From an uncultured Bacteroidales bacterium (GTDB taxonomy: Bacteria > Bacteroidota > Bacteroidia > Bacteroidales > Bacteroidaceae): 64,000 bases of DNA. The position numbers and the translations under genes are program-made. Under the pieces are notes generated by a model, which worked only from the letters and a program-made list of their open reading frames with translations, searched no databases and had not been told where the DNA came from. Positions 51,622-60,630 of this stretch are shown here, in pieces. The stretch is taken from the NCBI GenBank assembly GCA_902799655.1, contig CADCBH010000006.1, forward strand, positions 1,197-65,196, in the 5' to 3' direction. Every line of letters begins with the position of its first letter. The stretch's first letter is position 1.

Positions 51622-53283
51622 TTACAGTGTCTTGATTTGTCGCTCAAACTGCTCGCGATTACCGATAGCTCCATTCTTGATGCGCGCACGGTAGTTGTAG
51701 ATAGTGTTGACGGAATAATGCAGGAACTCAGCAATCTTTGAGGAGTCTTCAATACCCAGGCGAATCAGAGCAAAGATGCGGATTTCAGTAGTCAAGCGAT
51801 TATCCTCCTTAGACTGTACACGCAACTCCGGCTGCAAAAGGGCGTTGAAGTCGTTGACGAAGTTGGGGAAGAGATGCAAGAAGACGCTATCGAAATTCAG
51901 GAATAGCTCCTCCAACTCCTTATCTTTCAGTTCAGTTGACTTGGAGATGAGAAATAGTTCCTCGAGTTCCTTGTTCTTCATTTTCTTGTTCACCATCTTG
52001 CGATAGTTGTCGAGTTTGTCAATATACTGCGAGCAGAGGCTCATGAAACGTCCGATATACTCTTCCTTGACACGATTGCTTTCAGACAACTGAGAATTCA
52101 AAACCGACAGTTGCGAATTAAGAATGGAAAGTTCATGGGTTTGATCTGCCAATTGTTTGTTGGCCGTTGCCAACTCGTCGTTGGATTCCTTCAGGGCATT
52201 ACGGGCAGAAGCAAGCTGCTTGTTACGACGATGGAGGAACAAAAGCACACCAAGAAGCCATAACATAAGGATGCTGATGACGACAAGAGCCACCCACAGT
52301 TGGGCGGTATTTCGTTCGCTCTGGGCTTTATAGTTCTTGGCGATGGTAGCCAACAGAGGCGCTATCTGCCAGTTGCGTTGACGGGAGCCGTAGCGGTTGG
52401 CACAATCGCTAGTGAAACTGATATAGCTTGAGGCCTTGTCGATATCTCCGTTCAACATCAACTCATTGGCAAGTTCCCACATCGAACCTTGGTCCATGGC
52501 GGCATTACGCAGGTCTGCCAATACCGACTCCACCAACCAATGAATCATCTGTACACTGTCACCTCGCAACTTATATTCGATATAACGGTATAGCGCAACG
52601 AGGGCATAGGGGTGAGAGCCGACCTCGACAGTCTTCATCCACTCATCGTTGATACGCAAGGCCTCGTCAAGCTTGCCTTCAGCCTGTGCTCTTTGCTCAC
52701 GACGCAGGAAACAAGACTCGCTGGTGGGTGGCAGTGTGGCCAGCATCAGTTGTTCGTAATACTTGGACTTGGCATTATAGAACTCGTGCATATTGTCAAG
52801 ACGGGTATAATAGGCCAACTCACTATAAACATTATTATAGGCCTCATAATAGGTACCAAGAGAAAGGGTATCTATATGCTGAGCGTTAATGGAGTCTAGG
52901 ATGTTGAGAGCCTCATCATACATACCGATATTCGAACAGCGAATAGCCATCAGCGAACGACATCTGACAGCTGACGACTTATCCCCCATCCCATCAGCTA
53001 ACAAGATGCACTGACGGAGGAAGAACATGGCGGAGTCGCTGACAAATGGCTTATAAAGTTCATAGAGACGGAAATTCTGCTGGTATTTTCCCTTTGGTGT
53101 ATTCTCAAGGGTAAGGGCACGACGAGCTTCACCAATCTTTTTCTCATGAGCAGCCACATAGTCCTGTGAATGGGCGATAGCCTCATCAATCTGCTGACAA
53201 TACGTCGAAAGGTCGCTCTGTCCATAGGCCTGCAAAGCGAAAAGGAAACTACAAAAAGTAAATAGTAAGTGTCGTTTTTTCAT
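51622..53283 (-). CDS. TPR/transmembrane/HTH regulator (DUF6377 type)
   Basis: A 553-aa protein: signal peptide (residues 1-21), a periplasmic helical-repeat region to about 330 (TPR-like), one transmembrane helix (about 332-352, LWVALVVISILMLWLLGVLLF), a coiled coil with repeated SILNSQLSVLNSQLS (about 385-400), and a C-terminal cytoplasmic domain with LuxR-like HTH (IRLGIEDSSKIAEFLHYSVNTIYNYRARIK). The architecture matches Bacteroidetes DUF6377-type regulators. It is just downstream of the polysaccharide locus, separated from it by a terminator and its own promoter, so control of that locus is plausible but inferred. uvrD begins one base after its stop. Confidence 0.85.
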   Translation of the reverse strand: MKKRHLLFTFCSFLFALQAYGQSDLSTYCQQIDEAIAHSQDYVAAHEKKIGEARRALTLENTPKGKYQQNFRLYELYKPFVSDSAMFFLRQCILLADGMGDKSSAVRCRSLMAIRCSNIGMYDEALNILDSINAQHIDTLSLGTYYEAYNNVYSELAYYTRLDNMHEFYNAKSKYYEQLMLATLPPTSESCFLRREQRAQAEGKLDEALRINDEWMKTVEVGSHPYALVALYRYIEYKLRGDSVQMIHWLVESVLADLRNAAMDQGSMWELANELMLNGDIDKASSYISFTSDCANRYGSRQRNWQIAPLLATIAKNYKAQSERNTAQLWVALVVISILMLWLLGVLLFLHRRNKQLASARNALKESNDELATANKQLADQTHELSILNSQLSVLNSQLSESNRVKEEYIGRFMSLCSQYIDKLDNYRKMVNKKMKNKELEELFLISKSTELKDKELEELFLNFDSVFLHLFPNFVNDFNALLQPELRVQSKEDNRLTTEIRIFALIRLGIEDSSKIAEFLHYSVNTIYNYRARIKNGAIGNREQFERQIKTL

Positions 53284-53304
53284 TCAATGTTGGTATCTTT
53301 GCTG

Positions 53305-53312
53305 CAAAAGTA
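53305..53312 (-). promoter_or_regulatory. -7 box TACTTTTG of the regulator-uvrD unit
   Basis: TACTTTTG on the minus strand, 21 nt before the ATG at 53283, immediately after the terminator of the polysaccharide operon. Confidence 0.6.
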
Positions 53313-53319
53313 CAAAAAA

Positions 53320-53347
53320 GTCTGGAAAATATCACTACTTCCCAGAC
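53320..53347. terminator. Terminator of the polysaccharide utilisation operon
   Basis: GTCTGGGAA/TTTCCAGAC (9 bp, one G-T) read on the minus strand, followed by a TTTTTT run (53314-53319). The opposite side also carries a T-run, giving partial bidirectionality. Confidence 0.8.
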
Positions 53348-53404
53348 ATTTTTTCATGGAATACCCAATAATCAATCTTACTTACTTTCTTATATAACTA
53401 ATAA

Positions 53405-55639
53405 CTATTGTTTCAATTCGAACGTACATTTGCCTGTTAGTCGGTCTGAGGCTGTACCGACATGAGCCTCAAACTGACCTGGTTCAGCTGTCCAGCAACC
53501 TTTCACCTCATCATAGAAACTCAGGGCATCTATTCCGATAGTCAGCGTCACGTCACGGCTCTCGCCTGGCTGCAGACAAACCTTTTGGAAGGCTTTGAGT
53601 TCCTTGACGGGACGATCTACCGATGCTTTCTTATCACTGATATACAGTTGGATAGTCTCTGCTCCTACCCGACTACCAGTATTAATAACATTAATGGTTA
53701 TCGAAATCTTCTCATCGGCAGTTATCGACGATTTATCAGCAACAGGTTTGCCCAACTTAAATGTCGTATAACTGAGTCCATGACCAAAGGCGAAAAGCGG
53801 ACGAATCTTCTGCTTGTCTGCCCAGCGATAACCGACATAGATACCTTCCTTGTATTCTTCATCAATAATCTTGTAGTCGTCACGCCAAATGCCCGGGAAG
53901 GCCTTTAGGGCATGCGCTCCACAGTCGTCCAGACGCTGATACCAGGTATAAGGCAGTTTGCCAGAGGGGGTGACATCGCCAAAGAGCACATCGGCAATCG
54001 CATTACCTGCCTCAGAACCGAGGAACCACGCCTGTAGGATGGCAGGTACCTTATTAGCCCAAGGCATAGCGACTGCATTGCCACTGATATTGACATATAC
54101 CAGACGTGGATTGACAGCCACCAAAGCCTCGATGAGCTCATTCTGTCCATAGGGCAACTCGTACTGCTTGCGGTCGTGTCCTTCACAATCCTGAAAATCG
54201 CTCTTGTTCAATCCTCCGAAGAAGATAACCACATCAGCTTGCTTTGCCTTCTCCACAGCTTCAGCGATGAGCTCAGCCTGTGAACGACTCTCACGAAGAC
54301 TGCGACCTACGGTGACACCATCGAAACTCTGAATGGTGTCGCCCACATAGCCACGAGCATAGTCTATGGATGATGACTGATGGAGCAACGATGAGGTAAG
54401 ACCATCGAGAGGCAGAATCTCGTGCTGAACTTTGAGCGACGAAGAGCCACCACCTACCGTCATCATCTTGATGGCATTCTCACCCACCACAAGGATGCGT
54501 TGCTGCTTCGACTTATCCAGTGGCAACAGGTTCTTCTCGTTCTTCAGCAGCACGATGCCTTCCTGTGCAATCTTACGTGCAGCATCATAGTGAGCTTCGG
54601 AACAGAGGAAGCCATAGGGTTTATGGCGATTCATCGTCGTGCGATAGAACAGACGCAGCACACGACGTACCTTTTCGTCGAGTTCCTTCGTGGTGAACTT
54701 TCCTTCCTCAATCAGTCGCTTGTAGGCCACTGCCATATGGTAGCTGTCGTAAGCATTAGTGCGTCCCATTGTCAAACCATCGGTCCATGTGCCGAACTCA
54801 AGGTCGAGACCATTGGTGACAGCTTCCTCGGTATTATGGCAACCTCCCCAGTCGCTGATGACCACACCATCGAATCCCCAGTCGCCTTTCAGTATCTTGT
54901 TCAGTAACAGGGCATTATGACAGTTATGCTGTTCTTTATAGAGATTGTAGGCGCCCATGATAGCCCATGCGCCTCCCTCCTGTACAGCAGCACGGAAGGC
55001 AGGCAGATAGATCTCATGAAGGGCACGATCACTGACGATGACATTCACCTGATGGCGATATTCCTCGTCATTGTTCAGAGCATAGTGTTTTACACAAGAG
55101 GCAACACCCTTCGACTGCAGTCCCTGTACGTAGGGCACTACCATCTGAGAGGCCAGATACGGGTCTTCGCCCATATACTCGAAGTTACGACCACCCAACG
55201 GGGTGCGGTTGATATTGACACCAGGTCCCAAAATGACGTTCTTATTGCGATAGAGCGCCTCCTCGCCCAGCGATGTGCCATAGAGCGACGCCATTGCAGG
55301 ATTCCAGGTAGCAGCCAGACAGGTGAGTGCAGGAAAAGCCACACACGAGTCGTTGGTTTGACCTGCCTGTACCCACTCGTCCCACAACACATCAGGACGA
55401 ACGCCATGAGGACCATCATCAGTCCACAGATCGGGGAATCCCAGACGTTTTACACCAGGACTTGAAAACTTAGACTGCGCGTGGATAACGGCAATCTTCT
55501 CATCGAGCGTCATACGGCTCAGCGCATCGTCTATACGCTGCTCTAGCGGTTTGCTCTCATCGAGATACACGGGCAGACTCTGTGCCTGCATGCTGGCTGT
55601 AGCGCCTAACAGGAGTGCTGTCATTACTGTTTTCTTCAT
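53405..55639 (-). CDS. Glycoside hydrolase family 3 beta-glucosidase
   Basis: A 744-aa exported enzyme: signal peptide (to about ASMQAQ), GH3 N-terminal barrel with SCVKHYALN (Lys184-His185) and the nucleophile Asp263 in VVISDWGG, then the C-terminal alpha/beta sandwich and a fibronectin-III-like domain near the end. Such enzymes release glucose from oligosaccharides made by the upstream GH16. Last gene of the locus: its ATG shares one base with the CotH stop (TAATG). Confidence 0.94.
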   Translation of the reverse strand: MKKTVMTALLLGATASMQAQSLPVYLDESKPLEQRIDDALSRMTLDEKIAVIHAQSKFSSPGVKRLGFPDLWTDDGPHGVRPDVLWDEWVQAGQTNDSCVAFPALTCLAATWNPAMASLYGTSLGEEALYRNKNVILGPGVNINRTPLGGRNFEYMGEDPYLASQMVVPYVQGLQSKGVASCVKHYALNNDEEYRHQVNVIVSDRALHEIYLPAFRAAVQEGGAWAIMGAYNLYKEQHNCHNALLLNKILKGDWGFDGVVISDWGGCHNTEEAVTNGLDLEFGTWTDGLTMGRTNAYDSYHMAVAYKRLIEEGKFTTKELDEKVRRVLRLFYRTTMNRHKPYGFLCSEAHYDAARKIAQEGIVLLKNEKNLLPLDKSKQQRILVVGENAIKMMTVGGGSSSLKVQHEILPLDGLTSSLLHQSSSIDYARGYVGDTIQSFDGVTVGRSLRESRSQAELIAEAVEKAKQADVVIFFGGLNKSDFQDCEGHDRKQYELPYGQNELIEALVAVNPRLVYVNISGNAVAMPWANKVPAILQAWFLGSEAGNAIADVLFGDVTPSGKLPYTWYQRLDDCGAHALKAFPGIWRDDYKIIDEEYKEGIYVGYRWADKQKIRPLFAFGHGLSYTTFKLGKPVADKSSITADEKISITINVINTGSRVGAETIQLYISDKKASVDRPVKELKAFQKVCLQPGESRDVTLTIGIDALSFYDEVKGCWTAEPGQFEAHVGTASDRLTGKCTFELKQ

Positions 55640-57015
55640 TATAATATTATTTTTTTCCTGTTCTGGATATATATTCCTTTTTTGTTTGTTTGCTGCACCT
55701 TTCGTCCTTGTAGGTCGTAGAGGGTGCTGCTATGCTCATCACTTGTCTTGGCAGGTGTGATACCATTGGTGCCAAGTTTCTGAGCGAAGGCCTGTTGCAG
55801 ATAGGGTATGTGAGTGTTCACAAACGCCTTCAAGTCGTCTATATAGCTATCGTAATTGGTATAATAGTTATGCTTCTCGAAGCTATACACCTGCTTGTTG
55901 ATAGGCCACACCTTGAAGTTCTGTCCCTGTGTCTGCCAGATGGCATTTCTCAGACTGTCGATAGCTGTAATGAGGTGCTGCTGCAGTCCTGCCTCCACCA
56001 ACTGGTTCAGTCTGTCGTTGCACGCTTGTGCAAACCAAGGGTCTTTCCACAGTCGCTGCAGAATCTTCTCAAAAGGTCTGTTCCACAGTCCCAGAAAGGC
56101 CTCCAAATTACGCAGCAAGCTCTTTTCCGAACTGTTGTCGTAGCCGATGTCCAGATCCCACAATGGTCCGAAGTGCATCTTCTGCTCGTCAGCCTCCTTG
56201 TACATATAGATGCTGTATAGAGCATCGATATTGCCAGTCAGTTCAGCCCCCACGTACCAGTTGATAAAGTCCGTCTCGTCGATATAGGCGCGATAGCCCG
56301 TCTCAGGATTCTGATAGTCGTTGCTCGCCACCGCTTTCTCGAAAGCCTCCAGCCACTGCCCTATGGCGATACGCTGATCCACCGTCAGCAGCTCGTCATC
56401 AGGGTTTTTGATGTTATATGTGATGCTGTAGCGTGTCGATGTGATATAAGGTTCCTCTTTCGAGTTCTCGTTGGCCACCTCGAGCAGCCAGCCATTATCC
56501 TCATCCACCTCTATGCGCTTCTTATGCACCTGCACGTGGTCACTAATCTGGTAGGTGCCACGATATTTGCCATTCAGATACAGGTCGATGAACTTGGCAG
56601 CCGGACAGAACTTCATGCCCATGAAACGTCCGAGTTGATAGGTCAGGGCATTGCGAATCATCGTCTTGTCGCCATGATTGGCCAGCAGAGTCCAGTTCTT
56701 CGCTTTCGCAAAGTCCTCACCTAACAGTTGTTGCTTCTTGTCAAACTTAACTCGGTATGGTTTCTTGTCAGAGTTCCACCACGATGAGTTGCCGCGTCCT
56801 CTTATCTGCGTGTTCTCCAGACGAGTGACATTGTCGCCATCCACCATGATGAAGGTACAATTCAGGTAGTTTTCCTTGCTGGTGATGTCCTGCGCGTTCT
56901 CCGTCTCGATATACACCGTTGGCACGTCAGTCAGCTGTTGGTATTGCTGGGCCAGCGCCTTGCTGGCCACAGCAATAAACAGCATCGTTAAGTATAGTAT
57001 TATCCTGTTCTTCAT
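55639..57015 (-). CDS. CotH-family protein of the polysaccharide locus
   Basis: A 458-aa exported protein with a signal peptide ending near ALAQQ. Features of the CotH kinase-like fold: QIRGRGNSSW, KKPYRVKFDKK, LLANHGDKTMIRN, YRGTYQISDHVQ, and FGPLWDLDIGYDN (metal-binding Asp pattern). The C-terminus has a STLYDLQGRKV ... KGIYIQNRKKIIL motif resembling the short T9SS-type sorting tails of Prevotella proteins. CotH proteins in Gram-positives phosphorylate spore coat proteins; its substrate in a glycan locus is unknown. It overlaps GH16 by 4 nt. Confidence 0.85.
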   Translation of the reverse strand: MKNRIILYLTMLFIAVASKALAQQYQQLTDVPTVYIETENAQDITSKENYLNCTFIMVDGDNVTRLENTQIRGRGNSSWWNSDKKPYRVKFDKKQQLLGEDFAKAKNWTLLANHGDKTMIRNALTYQLGRFMGMKFCPAAKFIDLYLNGKYRGTYQISDHVQVHKKRIEVDEDNGWLLEVANENSKEEPYITSTRYSITYNIKNPDDELLTVDQRIAIGQWLEAFEKAVASNDYQNPETGYRAYIDETDFINWYVGAELTGNIDALYSIYMYKEADEQKMHFGPLWDLDIGYDNSSEKSLLRNLEAFLGLWNRPFEKILQRLWKDPWFAQACNDRLNQLVEAGLQQHLITAIDSLRNAIWQTQGQNFKVWPINKQVYSFEKHNYYTNYDSYIDDLKAFVNTHIPYLQQAFAQKLGTNGITPAKTSDEHSSTLYDLQGRKVQQTNKKGIYIQNRKKIIL

Positions 57016-58109
57016 TTCTTTTGGAATACACGTACGTAGTCCACTTCCATCGTAGCGGGCAGAGCACTCTCGTCAACACCCTGAGCGCCACCCCAGTCAC
57101 CACCCCATGCGAGGTTGAAGATGACATAGAACGGATCGTCATAGGGCCAGTCGTCGCGACCCAGTCCACGATTGTCGTAGCTCAGCTGTTTCTGACCATC
57201 GACATAGGTGGTAATGTTCTCGTGTGTCCACAGGATAGCATAGGTGTGGAATTCGCCCTCAGCACCTTCACACTTCATATCGTGAGTCACCTGCGTACCC
57301 TTAGAGTGTACGTGCGAATTGGCATGCAGGCTCGATGATACATAGTCAGGGTGATAACCCACCTCTTCCATAATATCTATCTCACCGTCATCGGGCCATG
57401 AGCGGAAGTTGACAGGCATCATCCAGAAGGCAGGCCATGTGCCCTTACCCTTGGGCAGTTTGATGCTGGCTTCGATATAGCCATACTTCCAGCCACTCTT
57501 CACCTTAGCATATACACGACCAGAATAGATCTTGCCGTTTTCCTTCAGAGCAGTGATGCGCAGCTTACCGCCTCTGATTTCTGTGACGAATTTGCCATCA
57601 GGCGTCTTGTGGTTCACATAGTTCTGCAATTCGTGGTTCACCCATCCTGCGTTCTGTACCTCGTGAGTCCAGTCGTCGCCATTCAGTTCAGAACCCTTGT
57701 CAAACTCGTCGTGCCACACCAGACTGTAACCATCAGGTGCATTATATGCAGACTGGCCAGCAGCCTCCTGTCTTACAGCAATGCTCTTGCGGGCTACACC
57801 CGACATGATGATGACATTGCCAGAGCGAGTACTCGTCGTAGGATTTGCAGCAACAGTGACATTCACTGCCGACTGACTTCCGCTGACCTTCTCAACAGTG
57901 ACGAAGTCTGCATCAGAATAGACACCCCACTCCTTGCCTGTTGTCGTGACGTTAACGCTATAGTCACCACCTTCTGCTGTAGCGCTGATGCTTTCAGGCG
58001 AGACGGTGATTGTAGGCGTTGGAGCCTCGCTTCCCTCGTCACTCCCACCACAGCCCGTAAGGGCCATGGTGAGTGAGAGTAATAGAGTGTTAAACATGTA
58101 ACGTTTCAT
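57012..58109 (-). CDS. BACON-GH16 endo-beta-glucanase lipoprotein
   Basis: A 365-aa lipoprotein: lipobox ALTGC-G (Cys20), a BACON domain (about residues 32-116) that often tethers catalytic modules, and a GH16 catalytic domain with active-site EIDIME (nucleophile Glu243, Asp245, acid/base Glu248). GH16 enzymes of this type cut beta-1,3 or mixed-linkage glucans. It lies between the surface-binding protein and the CotH gene, probably facing outwards. Confidence 0.93.
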   Translation of the reverse strand: MKRYMFNTLLLSLTMALTGCGGSDEGSEAPTPTITVSPESISATAEGGDYSVNVTTTGKEWGVYSDADFVTVEKVSGSQSAVNVTVAANPTTSTRSGNVIIMSGVARKSIAVRQEAAGQSAYNAPDGYSLVWHDEFDKGSELNGDDWTHEVQNAGWVNHELQNYVNHKTPDGKFVTEIRGGKLRITALKENGKIYSGRVYAKVKSGWKYGYIEASIKLPKGKGTWPAFWMMPVNFRSWPDDGEIDIMEEVGYHPDYVSSSLHANSHVHSKGTQVTHDMKCEGAEGEFHTYAILWTHENITTYVDGQKQLSYDNRGLGRDDWPYDDPFYVIFNLAWGGDWGGAQGVDESALPATMEVDYVRVFQKK

Positions 58110-58120
58110 TAATAATACTG

Positions 58121-60592
58121 TTATTGAGCCTTTTCAAAGATAATATCCTTAATAGTGATGTTTGTGCCTGCTTGAGCTCCTCCGAAGTCAAAGACCATCG
58201 TAAACTCGTGAGCATCACCTTTTGGAAGGACGACACCAGTTACTTGATATACGAATGGCTCGTCAGCCTTCAAGTCATGACGACCATCGAAATAGAAGTT
58301 ATCATCGTGCTTATTCGATTCGCTCTCATCACTCTGAGTCAGCTTGATGGTAGCACCAGCGATGTCGCTATCAGCAGTGATAGTGCACTGGAAGTTGTAG
58401 GGATCAGTCTGTTTTGCACTCAGTGTAGTGAATATCTTCACCTGTCCTTGCCACTGTGAAGCTCCTACGCCCTCAGGCACTACCAGGCTCCACTTACTAC
58501 CCTCATGCTTTATCTCAGGCTGATCAGCAAGTGCTACCCATCCGTCGTTAGCAAACCAGGTAGAAGTACCCTTGAATGCATCACCAGTATCTACGCTCTT
58601 CCACAGGTTGTTGGCATCGTCATAGCTCAAGACAACAACCTCTTCGAGATAGATCTTGCTAATCTTCACATGAGCACCTTCAGGAGCACCACCAAAGTCG
58701 TAAACCAGTGTCAGTTCGTGTGCATCGGCTTTTGACAATTCAGCAGCTTCTGCCTTATAAACCATAGGTACATCAGCCTTGACATCATGACGTCCGTCAA
58801 AGAAGAAGTTGTCATCATGCTTATTCGATTCGCTCTCATCACTCTGTGTCAGCTTGATGGTTACGCCAGGAATGTCCATATCCGACTCGACGACGCAATA
58901 GAAGTTGTATTTCTTAGCTTTCGATGCTGGAACGGTTGTGAATATCTTCAGCTGTCCCTGCCACTGGCTTGAGCCGATGCCACCAGGAGCGACAAACTCC
59001 CAAACGCCATCCTTATGTACAATCTCAGGCTGATCAGCAAGTGCTACCCATCCGTCGTTGGCAAACCAGGTAGAAGTACCCTTGAATGCATCGCCAGCTT
59101 CTACAGCCTTCCAGAGGTTCGAACCAGCAGCAGGATCCCAGTCAGCCTTAGGAGCATCGGGAGTCTCGCCACCTTCCTTCACGATAGTGCCGTCGTCGTT
59201 GGCATGATCCTTGATGACCACGTTGCTAATATTGATGGTGGTAGCGCCTGTAGCATGACCGAAGTCGAATACCAGCTTCACCTTAGAGAGGTCCTTACCA
59301 GCGATGTCGCTCTTCCAGAATACCACATCCTGACCAGCCTTCAGGCTTACGTCAGCGACGTCGATGATAGCGTCAGCATCCGTCTCGTCAGTCAGTTTGA
59401 CAGTCACACCGTCGATATCCTTATCAGCATTGAAGATGACAGAGAAGTCGTAGTTGGTGCCAGCCTTCAGTTCCAGATCGGTATGGAGGTGCATCTGAGC
59501 CTGCCAGCGGTCTGCGCAAGCATCAGTCACAGTGACGGTATAGTCGTTGCTGCCTCCTACGTAGGTACCCTCCATCTCGCTTGTGCGAGGTGTTTCTGCC
59601 CAACCTGGGTTGAAGTAGAATGTAGCAGTTGGCGTGATACCCTTCCACATGTTGAAGTCGCTGTTGGCATCGAATCCCATTTCCTCTACCAGGCGCTCGT
59701 CAGGAGCACTTGTCAGTATGAAGCGCCATGCGATGCTGCGATCAGGAGCATCATATACCAGTACCATCTTGGTAGCTGTGAGGCTTTCGATACGGAACTT
59801 AGGATTCTCATACTGAGCGTCGCTTGAGATATAGGGGAAGGCGGTGTTGGCACCCAGCTGGATATAGGTCTGCGTTGTTACCTGTCCGTCAGCATCCTCC
59901 CAGTTGTACACCTCGAAGCTCCAGCTTGCTGTCTGGTTGCCTATAGCAGTGTCGAAGTCTTCAGCCTGCGAGCCCCATTTCGTGGTACCCTTATTCACAT
60001 AGGTCATACCGTCAGCACCAGCATTGTAGGTGAAGGTACCACCCTTGCGGTTCTCTTCAGTAAAGGTGATGCGGTCGTCGTAAACGCCAAAGTCTTTCTT
60101 GTCGTTGGGATTAGCGCTCCACCACTCTGTACCTGCTGTTCCAGCAGGGCCGCAACCCATGTGTCCAACCTCTTTGTTAGCGATGCGCCATTCCTTGCCA
60201 GTGATACGGCGGAAGTCTGCCGAATAGTCTATCTTGGTCTCGTTGAACGTATAGGTCTTCTTGACGCCATCCTGGCTAAAGCCGTTACGATTGGCCAGTT
60301 TCAGCTCCACAGTATGTGAGCCAGCCTCACTGTTCTTGTAGCCCACCTGCTGCAAGGTAGAATACTGTGTACCGTCGAGAATCCAGACGGGATATACGCC
60401 ACTCTTTGGAGTATAGTTGGCAGTCATCTGGTTATTCTCCTGATCGACGTTGAGTTCGAAGTCAACACCCTCCATAGTAGGAATACCCTGCTGGTTGGCC
60501 CCGTCGAACTTGTCGGGCGAGCAAGCAGTGAAGGCAGCGGCGATACCACAGCATACGACACCTGCTCGTAGTAAATGATGTATCTTGTTCAT
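58121..60592 (-). CDS. Surface glycan-binding lipoprotein with duplicated modules
   Basis: An 823-aa lipoprotein in the SusE/F position. The start is ATG 60592, not the TTG at 60610: the signal peptide MNKIHHLLRAGVVCCG and lipobox FTAC-S mirror those of susD. An N-terminal PKD/Ig-like region precedes several jelly-roll-like carbohydrate-binding modules. The last two (about residues 490-640 and 645-823) are near copies, sharing STWFANDGWVALADQPEI and SSQWQGQ-type stretches even at the DNA level, so they were duplicated recently. Likely captures the glucan at the cell surface. Gene symbol not assigned because the fold is divergent. Confidence 0.83.
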   Translation of the reverse strand: MNKIHHLLRAGVVCCGIAAAFTACSPDKFDGANQQGIPTMEGVDFELNVDQENNQMTANYTPKSGVYPVWILDGTQYSTLQQVGYKNSEAGSHTVELKLANRNGFSQDGVKKTYTFNETKIDYSADFRRITGKEWRIANKEVGHMGCGPAGTAGTEWWSANPNDKKDFGVYDDRITFTEENRKGGTFTYNAGADGMTYVNKGTTKWGSQAEDFDTAIGNQTASWSFEVYNWEDADGQVTTQTYIQLGANTAFPYISSDAQYENPKFRIESLTATKMVLVYDAPDRSIAWRFILTSAPDERLVEEMGFDANSDFNMWKGITPTATFYFNPGWAETPRTSEMEGTYVGGSNDYTVTVTDACADRWQAQMHLHTDLELKAGTNYDFSVIFNADKDIDGVTVKLTDETDADAIIDVADVSLKAGQDVVFWKSDIAGKDLSKVKLVFDFGHATGATTINISNVVIKDHANDDGTIVKEGGETPDAPKADWDPAAGSNLWKAVEAGDAFKGTSTWFANDGWVALADQPEIVHKDGVWEFVAPGGIGSSQWQGQLKIFTTVPASKAKKYNFYCVVESDMDIPGVTIKLTQSDESESNKHDDNFFFDGRHDVKADVPMVYKAEAAELSKADAHELTLVYDFGGAPEGAHVKISKIYLEEVVVLSYDDANNLWKSVDTGDAFKGTSTWFANDGWVALADQPEIKHEGSKWSLVVPEGVGASQWQGQVKIFTTLSAKQTDPYNFQCTITADSDIAGATIKLTQSDESESNKHDDNFYFDGRHDLKADEPFVYQVTGVVLPKGDAHEFTMVFDFGGAQAGTNITIKDIIFEKAQ

Positions 60593-60630
60593 AATGATTA
60601 TCTTTTTCAATAATACTGTTTTACAAATGA

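Noticed and set aside
51621-51752. ATG 51752 as start of uvrD
   Set aside because: It lies in the 3' coding region of the upstream regulator, and family N-termini begin close to MDEQLLEQLNQGQ at 51620.
53294-53301. Plus-strand TATCTTTG near the regulator start
   Set aside because: No plus-strand gene follows; probably chance in an AT-rich spacer.
60593-60610. TTG 60610 as start of the surface glycan-binding protein
   Set aside because: The ATG at 60592 gives a leader matching that of susD; the TTG would add MKKIII upstream.
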